A DNA stretch of 64,000 bases from Pseudopyrenochaeta lycopersici (Eukaryota > Ascomycota > Dothideomycetes > Pleosporales > Pseudopyrenochaetaceae), in assembly GCA_003313425.1 (NCBI GenBank), contig NHZP01000038.1, forward strand, positions 62,001-126,000, in the 5' to 3' direction. The translations under genes were made by a program, and so were the position numbers. Each line of letters begins with the position of its first letter. Positions within the stretch are counted from its first letter, which is position 1. Below the pieces are notes generated by a model, which was not told the origin of the DNA, ran no database searches, and worked only from the letters and a program-made list of their open reading frames with translations. Below are positions 47,343 to 57,925 of the stretch, one piece after another.

Positions 47343-48142
47343 ATAGTTATATTAGTTTATATTTATTATATCTTATTTAAGTATTTTAATATATTTACTA
47401 ATAAAAGCTTTAAAAGATAAATAAGATATATTACTATAAATAAAAGAGTTTCTATTCTTATTTTTTTTTAAAAGAGAATAGTTATCTCTTTATATCTATA
47501 ATCTTTTATTACCTTAGCTAAATATATAGATTAATAATAAAAAGGAGGAGTAAGAAAATAATTATACTAATTTATAAGCAATTTATAATAATTTGTAAGC
47601 ATTATATAGTAACTTATAAGTAATACATAGTAATTTATAAGCAAAATATGTTAATTTATAAGCAATCTATATTAATTTATAAGAAATGTATATTAATTTA
47701 TAAGCAATCTATATTAATTTATAAGCAATCTATATTAATTTATAAGCAATCTATATTAATTTATAAGCAATCTATATTAATTTATAAGCAATCTGTATTA
47801 ATTTATAAGCAATCTATATTAATTTATAAGCAATCTATATTAATTTATAAGTAATTTCTAATAGTCTATAAGTAAAAAGAAAAGAGTAAGTAAAGGATTA
47901 CTAAGGTTATTCTTTGTAGTAACTTACTTTACTATCTTTTTAACTAGTATATAATATAGTAGGTTTTCTACTTTTATTTAAGTATTTTACATAAGTTTAT
48001 CTACTATATCTAAAGTTTTATTTACTTAAACTAAATATCTTACTAGTTATAAACTTTTAGATAGTATTACTACTAGTAAGTTTTTTAAACTTTAAAGAAT
48101 ATTAATCTAACTATTTTTTTTTAGCTATATTTACTTTAAAAA
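47343..48142. promoter_or_regulatory. Divergent intergenic region of the hAT
   Basis: 800 bp between the transposase start (minus strand, 47,342) and the second gene (plus strand, 48,143). It must hold both promoters. It is AT-rich and contains the 21-bp tandem array at 47,632-47,862. No clear TATA or CAAT position can be chosen in such AT-rich DNA. Confidence 0.5.
47632..47862. repeat. 21-bp tandem repeat array in hAT
   Basis: Roughly ten copies of TTATAAGCAATCTATATTAA with few variants. Because 21 is a multiple of three, the array is open in frame (68 codons of LIYKQSI repeats), but this is a repeat artefact rather than a gene. Its place between two divergent genes makes it a candidate regulatory or transposase-binding array. 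Confidence 0.92.
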
Positions 48143-48939
48143 ATGCTTACTAAAGCTTCTTTTATTTCTACTACTATTAATAATAGTTTAGTAGTAAAGC
48201 CTACGAAAGTAGACTCTACTATAAAAGCTATAATTAATAATTATAGAAATATAAAAGGTATATAACTTATATAACTAACTTATAAATTAAAACTAATTAA
48301 AATTTTATAGATAAAAACTCTACTTATATAGTAGATTACCTTAATACTTTAAGGATAGTTTATTATATAAATAGATTAAGCTATTTTAATAAAGATAGAT
48401 TAAGAGTTACTTTAAGTAAGTAAAAAACTTTTACTTATTATATATATCTAAATACTAATATAATAATAGATTTATTAAAGAAAGCAAACATAGATTTAGA
48501 GTATTTATTTATACTAGATAATAATAGTATAGATAGTACTTTATCTACTATTTTAGAAAGTATAAATAAATACCTTATAAAAACTAGTATTTTATTTAAA
48601 GATTTTAGTAAGTTTTATATTATTAAATACTTTTATTATATAGATATATTAATTTTAATAGATCTTATAAGAAGCTTTACTACTAAGTGTCTTATTACTT
48701 CTAAAGAAGTAAATAATATAAAAGATTATCTAAATAATAAAGATAACTTTTTAGCTATAAAAGAAGAGTTTATTAGAGACGATTTATATTTTTTAGATAG
48801 TTTAAATATCTATAATAAGATATTTTATACTATAGAAGAGTTAAAAGCTGTTAAAAGATATTCTAGTTTATATATAGACTTTATTAGTTCTAATTTAAAC
48901 AAACTAGAGTATTTAGAGTCTATAGTTAAAATAGAATAA
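48143..48939 (+). CDS. Second gene of the hAT element, unknown family
   Basis: Three exons join in frame: 48,143-48,257, 48,311-48,415 and 48,470-48,939, giving 229 residues and a TAA stop. Intron 1 (53 bp) has GTATAT, a good ACTAAC branch site and TATAG. Intron 2 (54 bp) has GTAAGT, a TACTAAT branch and AATAG. Each intron carries in-frame stops that splicing removes. The protein is mainly helical by composition, rich in Leu, Ile, Lys, Asn and Tyr, with acidic and basic clusters. It has no zinc-finger or transmembrane pattern and no homology I recognise. It is divergent from the transposase within the same TIRs, so it may be a transposition accessory protein; that is inference. It might also be a captured host gene. 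Confidence 0.72.
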
Positions 48940-49194
48940 TAGTAGAGTATATATAACTTTACTAAAAAAAAGGAAAAAAAACTTATAAAGTAATATAAAA
49001 TTAAAAAAATAGAATTAGTTAGTTAGTTATTTAGTTAAAATATATATATCTATTTCTTTAAAACTATTAGAAGTAAATAATTATATACGTTTATTTATGT
49101 AGTATTATCTTTAATTTAATTACTATATAATAAACTAGCTAATAAAATATTATAAATACTATTAATTATAAACTTCTATTTTTAGTAATAGTAA

Positions 49195-49259
49195 TTACTT
49201 AGTAATTACTAAGTACCTTTAGTAATAGTAATTACTATTACTAAAAAACGGCAACCCTG
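49195..49259 (-). repeat. hAT right terminal inverted repeat region
   Basis: Ends ACGGCAACCCTG, the inverse of the left terminus. AGTAATTACT words inside mirror the left subterminal region. The TSD TCTAATAG follows at 49,260. Confidence 0.92.
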
Positions 49260-52200
49260 TCTAATAGTAATTAAAGCGTAGTGCGTATAGTTTCTTCTAG
49301 CAGAATTCTAATACTAGGTTAAAGGCCTTACACTAGTTAAGAATATAGGCAGAAGTATACTTAAAGTAGGAATTAATTTTTATATAGAATTTAATCCTGT
49401 AAGTAATAGATTCTAAAGTAACGCTTTTATATCCTTTATATATAATAGGCGTAATAAGAGGAATTAGTTAGAACCCCTAGGTAAGCTAGAGGAACTGTTA
49501 TAAGATAAAGTTTATATCTGCCCTATTATCTGCTAATATTCAAGCGACGTAGAAGGCGTTTTCTTATTATCTAATTATACCTAAGAAAGTAAACTAGTCT
49601 AGGCTGTCTAGATACAGCTTATCTTTCTAGATAGCCTGCGTGCGTTACAGAAGTACCTGCGCTACAGGCTTATATATGCCGCCCTAGTAGGTAGCAGCTA
49701 GCGCAGTTTCCTAAGACTAATTATTAACCCTAGATAAAGGACTTTTATCTAGGGTTACTCTTCTCCTAAATAAATAACGTCCTTAGCCTTATTACTATTG
49801 CTATTAGAGGCTTCTTTATAGTTAGAGTTACTAGTCTTTAGGCTTGCGTGCACGTAATAATTAGTAGCTAGGTTACTACGCGGATTTCCTTAATACTAGT
49901 TATAGCTAGAGTCCGCGTTGTAAGGCTTAGAACTGTTAGCTAGCTTATAGTTACCTGTTCTATTATCTTTAAACAACAGACGTAGGCCTAGAGCAGGCTC
50001 ACTAGCTTTCTTAATAGGCTTATCTACCGCTATCTTTAGAATAAATTTATAAGGCGGTGCTAGGCTTAGTCTAGCTAGCGCGTTACGCCCCTTTATTTAA
50101 TTAGCGAGATACTAAGGCAATTGCTAGAGGTCGTAGCTCTAACATACATTATTAATTATATTATAAAGAGATTAGAAGTTAGCAGTAGTATAGATAGCGG
50201 GCGCGCTGCTAAGGCTCTATTAGAGATAGCCTAGAAGCTTAGCCTGAAGCTTATACGCTTAAGTTATAGTAATCTATCTAAGCTAAGTAGTAATAGCGTT
50301 AAACTCTATCTAGAACAGAGCCTATGCTTTAACTATAGTAGGGTATTCTAGTAAGCTACGTTCTAGGAAGACTAAAGTATTATATTACTATTCTACTATA
50401 ACTTAGTAGTTACAGTTACTAAAGATAGAGTTAAGGATATAAAAATACTTAAAGTTATCCTTATATTAACATAAAAACCTATTAGGCTCTTATAGCAAGG
50501 TTTAAGTAGAACTGCTAGTAGCTTAAAAGATAAATTATACTTATATATTATTATATTACTAGTCTAACCTATTATTTTTAAAATAGTTAAGTATCTTTAT
50601 AATCTACCTATAAAGATTAGGACCCTTAGAGTACACTAGAAGCACCTAAATTTACTTATTCTTTATAGATAAGAACTAATATAACTCCTTAATCTTATAG
50701 TAGAGCTTAGTTAGATAAGAGCTTAGCGTTACTATATTACCTAGGGATGTTTAGTATTTATAAGTAAGAGAAAGGTTAGTTAAGAGTAGAATACGCTAAG
50801 GGGAACTAAACTTATTAAGAATACTACCTACTGCGTTACCTTATAAGAGGATTTATATAGGCGTACTTATTCCTTCTAGTAGAGGCTTATTTATAGCTCC
50901 TAGGGCTAGCTATAATAAGGTAAGTTTAGTAAAGCCTAAAACCTTAGGAGAGCTAGATAATAGATAGTTGCGCAACGCAGAGTTACGCTTATTCTTAATT
51001 TCTTGTAATAAACCTTCTAAGGTCTTATAGTTAGTAATAAGCTTATTCTACTACTTACTAAGCTTATTATATTCTTTAACTAGCTTATCCTTTTATTAAG
51101 TAAAGCTGCGTTATTATTTAGTTAGTTCCTGCTTTAGAGTAGAAGCGTTAAGGTAGCGTGTCTCTAATAACTTCTTATCCTTGTTAAGAGTATACAGGGC
51201 ACACCTAAATAGTATTATTAGGCGTGTAAGTTACGTAGGCTTAAGGCTTAAGAACTTACTAGGGTAGTTCTTTATAAGCTAGATACCTAAGAGTACTAAT
51301 CACTAAATAGAAGTAGGTAGACTTAAGCTCGCAGATAGTAGCAAACCTAGAAGGCTACCTAGAGGAAGATAGTTATTAAAGTCCTTAGGGAGACCTAGAT
51401 TAGTAGCTTCCTTACGTAGCTATATTTAATAAGCTCCTATAGCATACTATATTATATTATAAGAGAAGGAATATAGGCTAACTTCCTTAGTTAATAAGTT
51501 AGCATAGGAGCTTATTAGCGTAAATTTAGGGTACTCTACGTCTTTAATAATAAAGTTTTCTAAAGTAACTAGTTCTAAATCCTCTATAGCCTTATTCTTA
51601 TTCTTCTTTTAGCGTTAATAGGCCCTTTCCCTAAGTTAATTATAAGCTGCTTATGTTTTAGCTAACGCGTTATCTTTCTAATAGGCTTAAAATTTAGGCT
51701 ACTAGCTAGAGAACCCTTTATTATAAGAGCTGTCTGCTATTAAGCTAAATAAAAAAGGTTAGATAGAAGTAAGAGTAGATATAGAGGTAAAAGTAAAAGC
51801 TAAAGTAAAACTAGAGGGAATCCTTAAGCTTTAGTAAGCAGACTTAAGATTTAACTATTAGTTAAGTAGTATTATTAGTTAGGTAAGGTTACTAAGACTA
51901 AGAGAAATACTTAGGAGTATTATATATAGGCTAAGTTTAGAGAATTACCTAATTAGGAAGTTTTAGAGGGTAAATGCGTGCTTAAGGCAGCACGTGCGCG
52001 TAATTAAAACATACGCATAGACTGTAGTATATAAAAGTAGGAATAATCCCTAGAGTATTCCTATTTAAGGAAGAGAATAATAGGACGTGTCTTATTAATA
52101 ATAATCCTAGCGTTTAGGTAGCGTAAAGCGTAGGTACTAAGGTGCGAAATAGGTTACTAGTAAGGAAACCTAGCAAATTCTAGGCTATTCTAAAGCTTAA

Positions 52201-52425
52201 CTAAGGGGGAATAGCTTATAAAATTTTAGCTAAACTAGTAGCAGAGGATAGCACTGTAAATTAACTATTGTGCGAGGGCTATTCTAAAGCTTAACTAAGG
52301 GGGGATAGGATCTAGTCCTAGTACGTTAGTACTACCTTACTGTTAAACTTACCTAAGAGGTAACAGCTTAAGCAACTATATGTTAACTACAGAGAGGAGC
52401 CAAAGCGCTGTATGATCTGCTATTA
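49260..52425 (-). pseudogene. Z interior, 5' part (leader/gag side), RIP-decayed
   Basis: Gypsy Z sequence between the hAT and the 5' LTR. By position in the transcription direction it should hold the leader and gag. It is AT-rich with many TAG/TAA stops on both strands. I could not identify a zinc knuckle or protease. The bases at 52,390-52,425, just inside the LTR, would hold the primer site, but no clear TGG-starting match to a tRNA end is visible. Confidence 0.55.
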
Positions 52426-52727
52426 TGTAAGGCAGTTAACACGCACAGTTAGGACGGTCTTAGTTAAAGAGACTCAATTTAAAAGGAAATGGACAAAATA
52501 GCAGATACCTCTCACCTTTGGGGGAGAGGTGCTGCCTATATACATAAGCTAGAGCAGGCTAGTCCCGATCCAGTTACCTAGCTTGGTGAAAGGTAAGAGG
52601 TAACAGTTACCTTTCACCTGCGTCTAGTAACTTGGCAGGATCGTTACCTTTCACCTGCGTCTAGTAACTTAGAAGGATTGAACCCTTTCACCTGCGTCTA
52701 GTAACCTGAAAGGATTGAACCCTAACA
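52426..52727 (-). repeat. Z right LTR (5' LTR)
   Basis: 302 bp, same ends and three internal CACCTGCGTCTAGTAAC units as the left LTR, with few differences. The low divergence between the two LTRs contrasts with the decayed interior. Confidence 0.9.
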
Positions 52728-53103
52728 GGCTATTACTAGATTTACTAAGTTAAAAGAACTTAGTTATAAATAGTTTTTATATATTTATTTTTTATTTTTT
52801 ATCTTTAGTTTAGAAGCCCTTACTATTTTAAAAGAGAGAGTTATGTTAGAGTTTAATCTTTCTAAGTTACTAGACGTAGGTAAAAGAGTTTAATCTTTCT
52901 AAGTTACTAGACGCAGGTAAAAGGTAACTATTACCTTTTACCTTTTACCTAGCTAGCTAGATTAGGACTAGCCTAATCTAGCTTATATATTTAGGTAGTA
53001 CCTCTCTCCTGAAGGTAAGAGGTATCTGCTATTTTGTCTACTTCTTTTAAATAGAGTTACTCTTAACCAGACCGTCCCAACTGTGCGTATTGACTGCCTC
53101 ACA
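52728..53103 (+). mobile_element. Z' : inverted 3' end fragment of a second Z copy
   Basis: Reverse complement of the Z 3' end: interior at 52,728-52,843 (matches 37,974 onwards inverted), purine tract (AAAAGAGAGAG), then a 260-bp LTR at 52,844-53,103. This LTR has two rather than three of the internal units. It abuts Z exactly at 52,727/52,728, head to tail in opposite orientation. Its last ~45 bp next to the host DNA keep CpA and TpG, while the rest is strongly RIP-mutated. It marks the right edge of the AT-rich block. Confidence 0.82.
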
Positions 53104-54216
53104 GCTACATAGCGTCCTTTCTCCTCGACAGGCTTTGAGCAACCCTTCTATATCCTGAGCGAGGTCCGCACACCTCACAGAATCTTCCTGAAAATCGTTA
53201 TTGGCTGTAGTTTTGTTATCATGATACTCTATGTGCTAGTTAACGTCGCATACTTTTGTGTCATCTCCGAATAGGTGTATTTCCAGCATCCCACCTCCGC
53301 GGCTGCCGACATTGCTGGAACATTCTTCTACATCCTTCTCGACTCCAAGTTTGGCCCGGACAAAGCAAAGCGAACCATAGCAGGTCTTACTGCATTTTCT
53401 ATCTTTGGCAATATTCATGTCATGACCTGTACCACGGCAAGAGTGAAACAGAAAATAGCCAAAGAAGGGATCCTGTCATTCTCACTGGTCGTTGCCTCCG
53501 GCTCAACTACGCCGTATGCAAGATGGTGCTCTCGATCCCGCTATAGGAACCGCAATGCAGATGCATTGGAGGTTGAAGGGGTAGATATTCACGAGCCCCA
53601 GAAACAAAGCCCTATCGCCAATCTCGGGCTCTACTGGGCGTCTTCTCCCTTCCTGATTGCCATCACCGCTTAGCTTGAGCAACCCTTGCAAATGTATGGC
53701 TTCTTCATAACACTCTATTCATACACGAATACCTGCGTTGTCGGAACCCTTGTCTCCGCTGGCTTGATGTACTTTAAAATTGACGCTTGAATTGGGCGTC
53801 ATGACGACCTTGATTAAAATCCAAAGTCAGGACGTCGCTATTGGAATCACAAGGTTCGTTGGCTGCCGTGGCTAAATCCCCTACCTCAAATCATATTTTC
53901 TTAGCATCGACTTTCTTCTTGTTCGTGGCATTTGGGCCAGCCAAAAGACAATTCACCATTTCATTCAAAATACATTCCATATCCGACTTGGTCAGTGCCG
54001 ACGATTGGGAATGTCCAGTTTTGGACTTGGGTGATCTGGTGGTTGGGCCTGCTGGGAGTGGAGGGGCGGAATAAGGAGCAGCTCGTTGTCCATCGCCTGC
54101 CATTTACGGTCCGGGAGGAGGATGGGAAGCATCGCCAAACGGTGGAACTCGTGACACATGAATGGGTTGGGTTTATTCAAGAGCATGATGCGGAAAAACG
54201 AGTGTTTCCTCCGTAG
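53104..54216 (+). pseudogene. MUP1/LAT-like amino-acid permease, broken
   Basis: A 5'-truncated remnant that begins at the transposon border. It reads FEQPFYILSEVRTPHRIF, a membrane segment ending LYVLVNVAYFCVISE, then an in-frame TAG (53,272), then AKRTIAGLTAFSIFGN and ARVKQKIAKEGILSFSL. These follow the fungal high-affinity methionine/L-type permease pattern (FSIFGN...VKQEIAKEGILPFS). More stops occur at 53,671 and about 53,788, and a frameshift near 53,980 leads into the C-terminal part (WTWVIWWLGLLG...VELVTHEWVG). The first seven or so membrane segments are missing. The first TAG is a likely CAG-to-TAG change, as RIP spilling over from the repeat would make. It is not functional. Confidence 0.75.
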
Positions 54217-55468
54217 CCTAGTAATGTCGTCCAGACGTGACACACCGTCACTCCCTTGTCACAAGGCCGTTTCACAAACTTCCCTCCCGTACAACATAAG
54301 TACAATTAGCGCGAGAGGGGACCGGTGTGAAACCAAAAGAAAATGAGGGTGGTTCTGATTGGTCGATAAATCAAGTAAGGGATGACCCGACTATCACATT
54401 TATCACCTTGGTTACTTGTGGCGTCGTTCTTTCGTCTTAGTGGTCGGCAACCAGCCATGATTAATCTGTATCAAAATAAGCGTTCTTGTTTCTAAGAATC
54501 TCCTTGAAAGCCGGTGCGTGAGCCAGTATACTGCGGTATACTGAGAAACGATCCCTGATAGAGCAGAAGGATTGTGGTTCAGAATGCAAAACTACAAGTT
54601 CAGCTTATAAAAGAGTTTTGCAGCTGGTGCCGCAGTAGCTTGGTGAATGCCCCGAATCGCGCAATTCACTCACGTGGGGCTGTAAAAACAGCTTGTATTA
54701 GCCAGTCAATGATCCATTAGTTTCAGTGTTCAAGCCAACTTCTTGTCCATCAAGTTTACCTGCTCAACCATCCGTCACTTAGCATTACATCCAGGATTGT
54801 TTTGCAAAAGTTCGATTGTGAAGTGTAGCTTGGATACTTGGCCCTTCGAGACGCCTTTCTTCCACAATTATATAGATAGTGCAGCGCAGAGCTTCTTTAC
54901 CGTCATTTTTAGCATAGATTACTGGCTACCTATCCTGCACCATTAGCTGGAGAGATTAGTAGTTGGAGACACCTTTCCTTGCACAAATTATCACATCAAC
55001 GATTAGGCCTGCCTTTATCGCCGCTGGATTATGCTTCTATCTCAAATATTCCGTATGCATTTGGCAAGGAGAACTCTAGAATAAATACTCATCTGTATCC
55101 CTTCACTATATATTGGTTTGCTTTTTGGTAAGCCTACAGACTTGTCTCAGCCCATCGGTCAACGTATATCATTTCCTGATCTAGTTGCCCTTATTCACAT
55201 GGGTGTTGGCGGTGGTACAGTAGCTCTCACTACGTACGTCATCCACGTCAATTGATATAGTGAATCCCCTGCCAATTAGTTTTCAAGCGACTCCGGAGAG
55301 CATTTATCACGTAGTCTCAGTCGCGGCAGCGTGCCCGACTACATGCTCTTGTCCACCGTTATCAAAGCTAACAAGTCAGTATGTAGGGCATTGTTTTCGA
55401 GTATTCGCACTACTACATGTAGAATCTACCACTTCGAAAATTCATTGAAGTAGATTTTGCAAAGTCTA
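54217..55468. other. Intergenic, no gene recognised
   Basis: Normal-composition DNA between the permease remnant and the convergent regulator gene. Short frames only. A plus-strand stretch near 55,190-55,255 reads HMGVGGGTVALTTYV and may be a scrap of a membrane-protein gene, but it is too short to assign. Confidence 0.45.
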
Positions 55469-57669
55469 CTATGAAGTAAAGAAGTCTGCCATGAAAGGCG
55501 CATCGATCCACTCCGTTGCGAAGCCAAACGACAAGTCCTCAAGGTCCTCCTGCCTCAACTGAAACTCGTCGGAATCGGTGACTGGATCTAACTCTCGTGT
55601 CCAAAGCCTGCCCATACACTGAAAGCTCTTTATACAATCTGCGAAAAAGTCAATATCATCGTTGATGTGCGGTGTGCGATAGTCTGGTATAACACGCAAA
55701 GTCAGTAATCTATCCTGCTGATCGTGTTGACGAAATTTACACCCAATGCTTACTTGCTACGACGGTTTGGTAGTTCTCGACCAAGTGATCGCACACCGCC
55801 AGGATGTCAATTGTCTTTCTTACGGAGCTCTTGTCCCAAGTTGTGCCTTCAGTTGTCGAAAATCGTGCAAGAGCCAAGAAATTATAGGCCATTGCGCACA
55901 TATAAGGAAAGGTGAAGCCGACATAGGTCGGGGGAGTGATGGAAGCGAATGCTTCAAACCATGACTTGATCGACTGCACGCATGCGGTGAATCGCTCGAC
56001 TTGCTCAATGTTGAGATTTGCGAATGAACCCGATGGCCTGGAGAGGAACGCTTCGTTGAATATGAGGCATGTACAATGGAATTGCCCCAATATCACATCT
56101 GTAGCGTGTAAGTTATATTTTTGGACATCATTCAACATTGTATTGAGTATGCGCTTACCGCTATCTGCCAGCTCTGGAGGTATCCCATTTCGAATAGCAT
56201 TTAGGTGAACTATGATTGAATCGAAGAAGCAAGCAGGCAGCTCAGATATCTCGGAAGCATATCGACTGTTGCCAAATGGCCATGTGCAGTTTGCGAGATT
56301 GAGCTGGTTTATCAACAGCTGCAGCTTCACCTGAACTACCAACACCGTATCCTCAGCGCATTCCGGGCGCTCGGAGACGCAGGCTAACGACTCCTCCATC
56401 GATGATGTCCATTTGAGTGCATCAATGCGTTTGAGAGTCACAGCAAGACTGGGCGATGATTAGACAAGCGCCATCAGCGGAGGCCGGAACCTACGTCGAT
56501 GAAAGAAGGAAGCATGCAAGTACAGCCCTCCGCTCTTCCATAGTCTTCTCTTTGCGAGAAGGTGTTGTTGGCCGCGCTTCGTTCGGCCTGCCTTCGGTCG
56601 CTGGCTTGAACGTGTTGTATCCTCTTGCATTTTGCGTCGTTCGGTTGAGACCTAAGTCGAACACCATGGATGTAGACAGTTGCATGAAGTCAGAGAGAAA
56701 GGCCATGTATCGGATCTGGTAGTGTGCCCTGCCGCTACTTGTTATTATAATCTGCAAATGCTCAGAGTGGGACTGACCAGGCAATAAACACCAAAAGGCC
56801 GAGGAGGAAATCCATATTCTTCTGGCTCTTGTAGACGACCTCGCGCGCTACAATCTGCTTGATGCTATCCCCCAGCGACAGTTGGTGTGACGTGGAGGTG
56901 CAAGCAACACACATGATGCATAACCATAAGAATGGTTTCTCTTTTTTCAGTTGCTGGGAGGAAACACCTGGTAAAAGTCGAAAAGCAGGGAAGAATCGGT
57001 GCATATGGGTCCGGAAAATGGTAAGATACTCCTCCGCCTGGGAGGAGGATGGTTCTCCAAGACATGATATCAGGCTGTTTGGAACCGATTGAGCAAACAG
57101 AAAATTTTGAGCAGGCGTTTGGGCTTCCCTGGGGGCGATGAGTGATGCCGTAGCACTGTTTTGCTGTGGTGGAGATTGCGTTTCGTTCAGGCGACTATTT
57201 TGTTGGTTTTGCAGCAGTGAGACAAGTTGGTCGAGCTTCTCCTCCAACGGACCTGCTCGTGGCGTGATTGGGCTCTCGGTGTCGCGCGGGGCTTCCCATG
57301 CAAACACACAGCGCTTGTTAAGGCGGTTACATCTATTAGACAAGAGTCAGCTGGACTGGAATGCATTGGCAAGAAGAAGCAGGATGCGTACCGTTCGCAA
57401 CTTTCTCCCTCGTGCCGTACTACGCATTTACTTTTGGCCTTCCAGCAAGTCGCGCAGGATCGCCTAGGCGTGGGCATGGTGGGCAGGGGCTGGTGTGCTG
57501 GGAGAGGGAAGGAAAAGCGCGAGCGGACTTGCGGGGCGGCAATCGGGCAACGGGAGCGGGAGCGGGAGTGGGAGCGGGGCTCGAGCGGAGATGGAGCCAA
57601 GAACGCCGATGCGTGCCCGTCTCCTTGCGATTGTCTATTTTCTCCTCGCGCAGTGAGGCTGTCAGACAT
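55469..57669 (-). CDS. Zn2Cys6 transcription factor, five exons
   Basis: Five exons join to an exact 658-residue frame: 57,669-57,392, 57,332-56,778, 56,728-56,495, 56,448-55,754 and 55,683-55,469, with introns of 59, 49, 46 and 70 bp. The zinc cluster is CX2CX6CX8CX2CX6C at residues 72-101 (SCATCWKAKSKC, then after intron 1 CNRLNKRC). The middle part has the fungal regulator pattern YLTIFRTHMHRFFPAF and KPFLWLCIMCVA, then DFMQLSTSMVFDLGLNR and RRAVLACFLLSS. Residues 1-64 are low-complexity; Met65 (MPTPRRSC) is an alternative start giving 594 residues. Divergent from the MFS gene with about 256 bp between, it is the natural candidate to control it. The target is not known from sequence. Confidence 0.88.
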
Positions 57670-57925
57670 GGTACTCGCCTGCTGCGCAAACTAGCGCTGT
57701 CGATAGTTCAAAATTCCAATGTTCAATGCCTACGCACGGTGAAAGCCCAGCTCTGTTCACCTGGAGATCAACGGCGTGGCGTTCTTCCCGGTCGGGAGCG
57801 GAAAACGGCGCCGCGAACGGAGCTCCTTATAAACATCCAAGGTCCTTTGTTTACTATTGCCCCCAGTCTCCTTCTCAACCCAATACTTCGCCAGTCATCT
57901 TGAAAGCCGTCGCCGCGCATCCAAA
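57670..57925. promoter_or_regulatory. Shared divergent promoter of regulator and MFS genes
   Basis: 256 bp. A TATA-like TTATAAAC (TATAAA at 57,828-57,833) lies about 95 bp before the MFS start. Upstream is a GC-rich stretch with the inverted CGG pair CGGCGCCG (57,806-57,813) and further CGG triplets at 57,799 and 57,818. CGG triplets are the usual half-sites of Zn2Cys6 proteins, so autoregulation or co-regulation is plausible but unproven. Confidence 0.5.

Larger units (their letters stand above)
42274..49259 (-). mobile_element. Large two-gene hAT DNA transposon
   Basis: Terminal inverted repeats begin CAGGGTTGCCGTTTT at both ends and continue as related AGTAATAGTAATTAC blocks. The 8-bp duplication TCTAATAG flanks it exactly (42,266-42,273 and 49,260-49,267), inside gypsy element Z. 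It is 6,986 bp, or 5,138 bp without the Fot1/pogo insertion. It holds a hAT transposase gene on the minus strand and a divergent second gene on the plus strand. Three tandem-repeat arrays are present. Its coding frames remain open although AT-rich, in contrast to the surrounding RIP-dead elements. Confidence 0.93.
37672..52727 (-). mobile_element. Ty3/gypsy retrotransposon Z with nested hAT
   Basis: Two 302-bp LTRs (37,672-37,973 and 52,426-52,727; TGTAAGGCAG...CCTAACA). Read on the minus strand a purine tract (AAGTGGGGGGTTG) abuts the 3' LTR at 37,974-37,990, so coding runs right to left. RT (about 41,150-41,300) and integrase (about 39,310-39,370) remnants are gypsy-type. The 6,986-bp hAT insertion at 42,274 separates the front and rear parts; without it Z is about 8.1 kb. 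No target duplication is found: the left neighbour is Y1 and the right neighbour is an inverted Z fragment, so the edges have been rearranged. Confidence 0.85.

Noticed and set aside
47648..47854. 68-codon open frame of LIYKQSI repeats
   Set aside because: It is only the translation of the 21-bp tandem array, open because the unit is a multiple of three.
48143..48939. Second hAT gene as an unspliced pseudogene
   Set aside because: The in-frame stops fall only inside segments with full fungal intron signals, and both splices keep phase.
7666..53103. A giant Starship-type element
   Set aside because: No tyrosine-recombinase captain (DUF3435) or cargo genes were seen. The block is fully explained as nested LTR, hAT, MITE and pogo insertions, apart from 7,666-10,260.
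37672..53103. Simple insertion of Z into Z'
   Set aside because: The left flank of Z is Y1 rather than Z', and no TSD is present, so a rearrangement must have happened.
57227..57903. Plus-strand frames of 155 and 180 codons over the regulator's first exon and promoter
   Set aside because: Shadows of the GC-rich zinc-cluster exon; no start context, domain or intron pattern.
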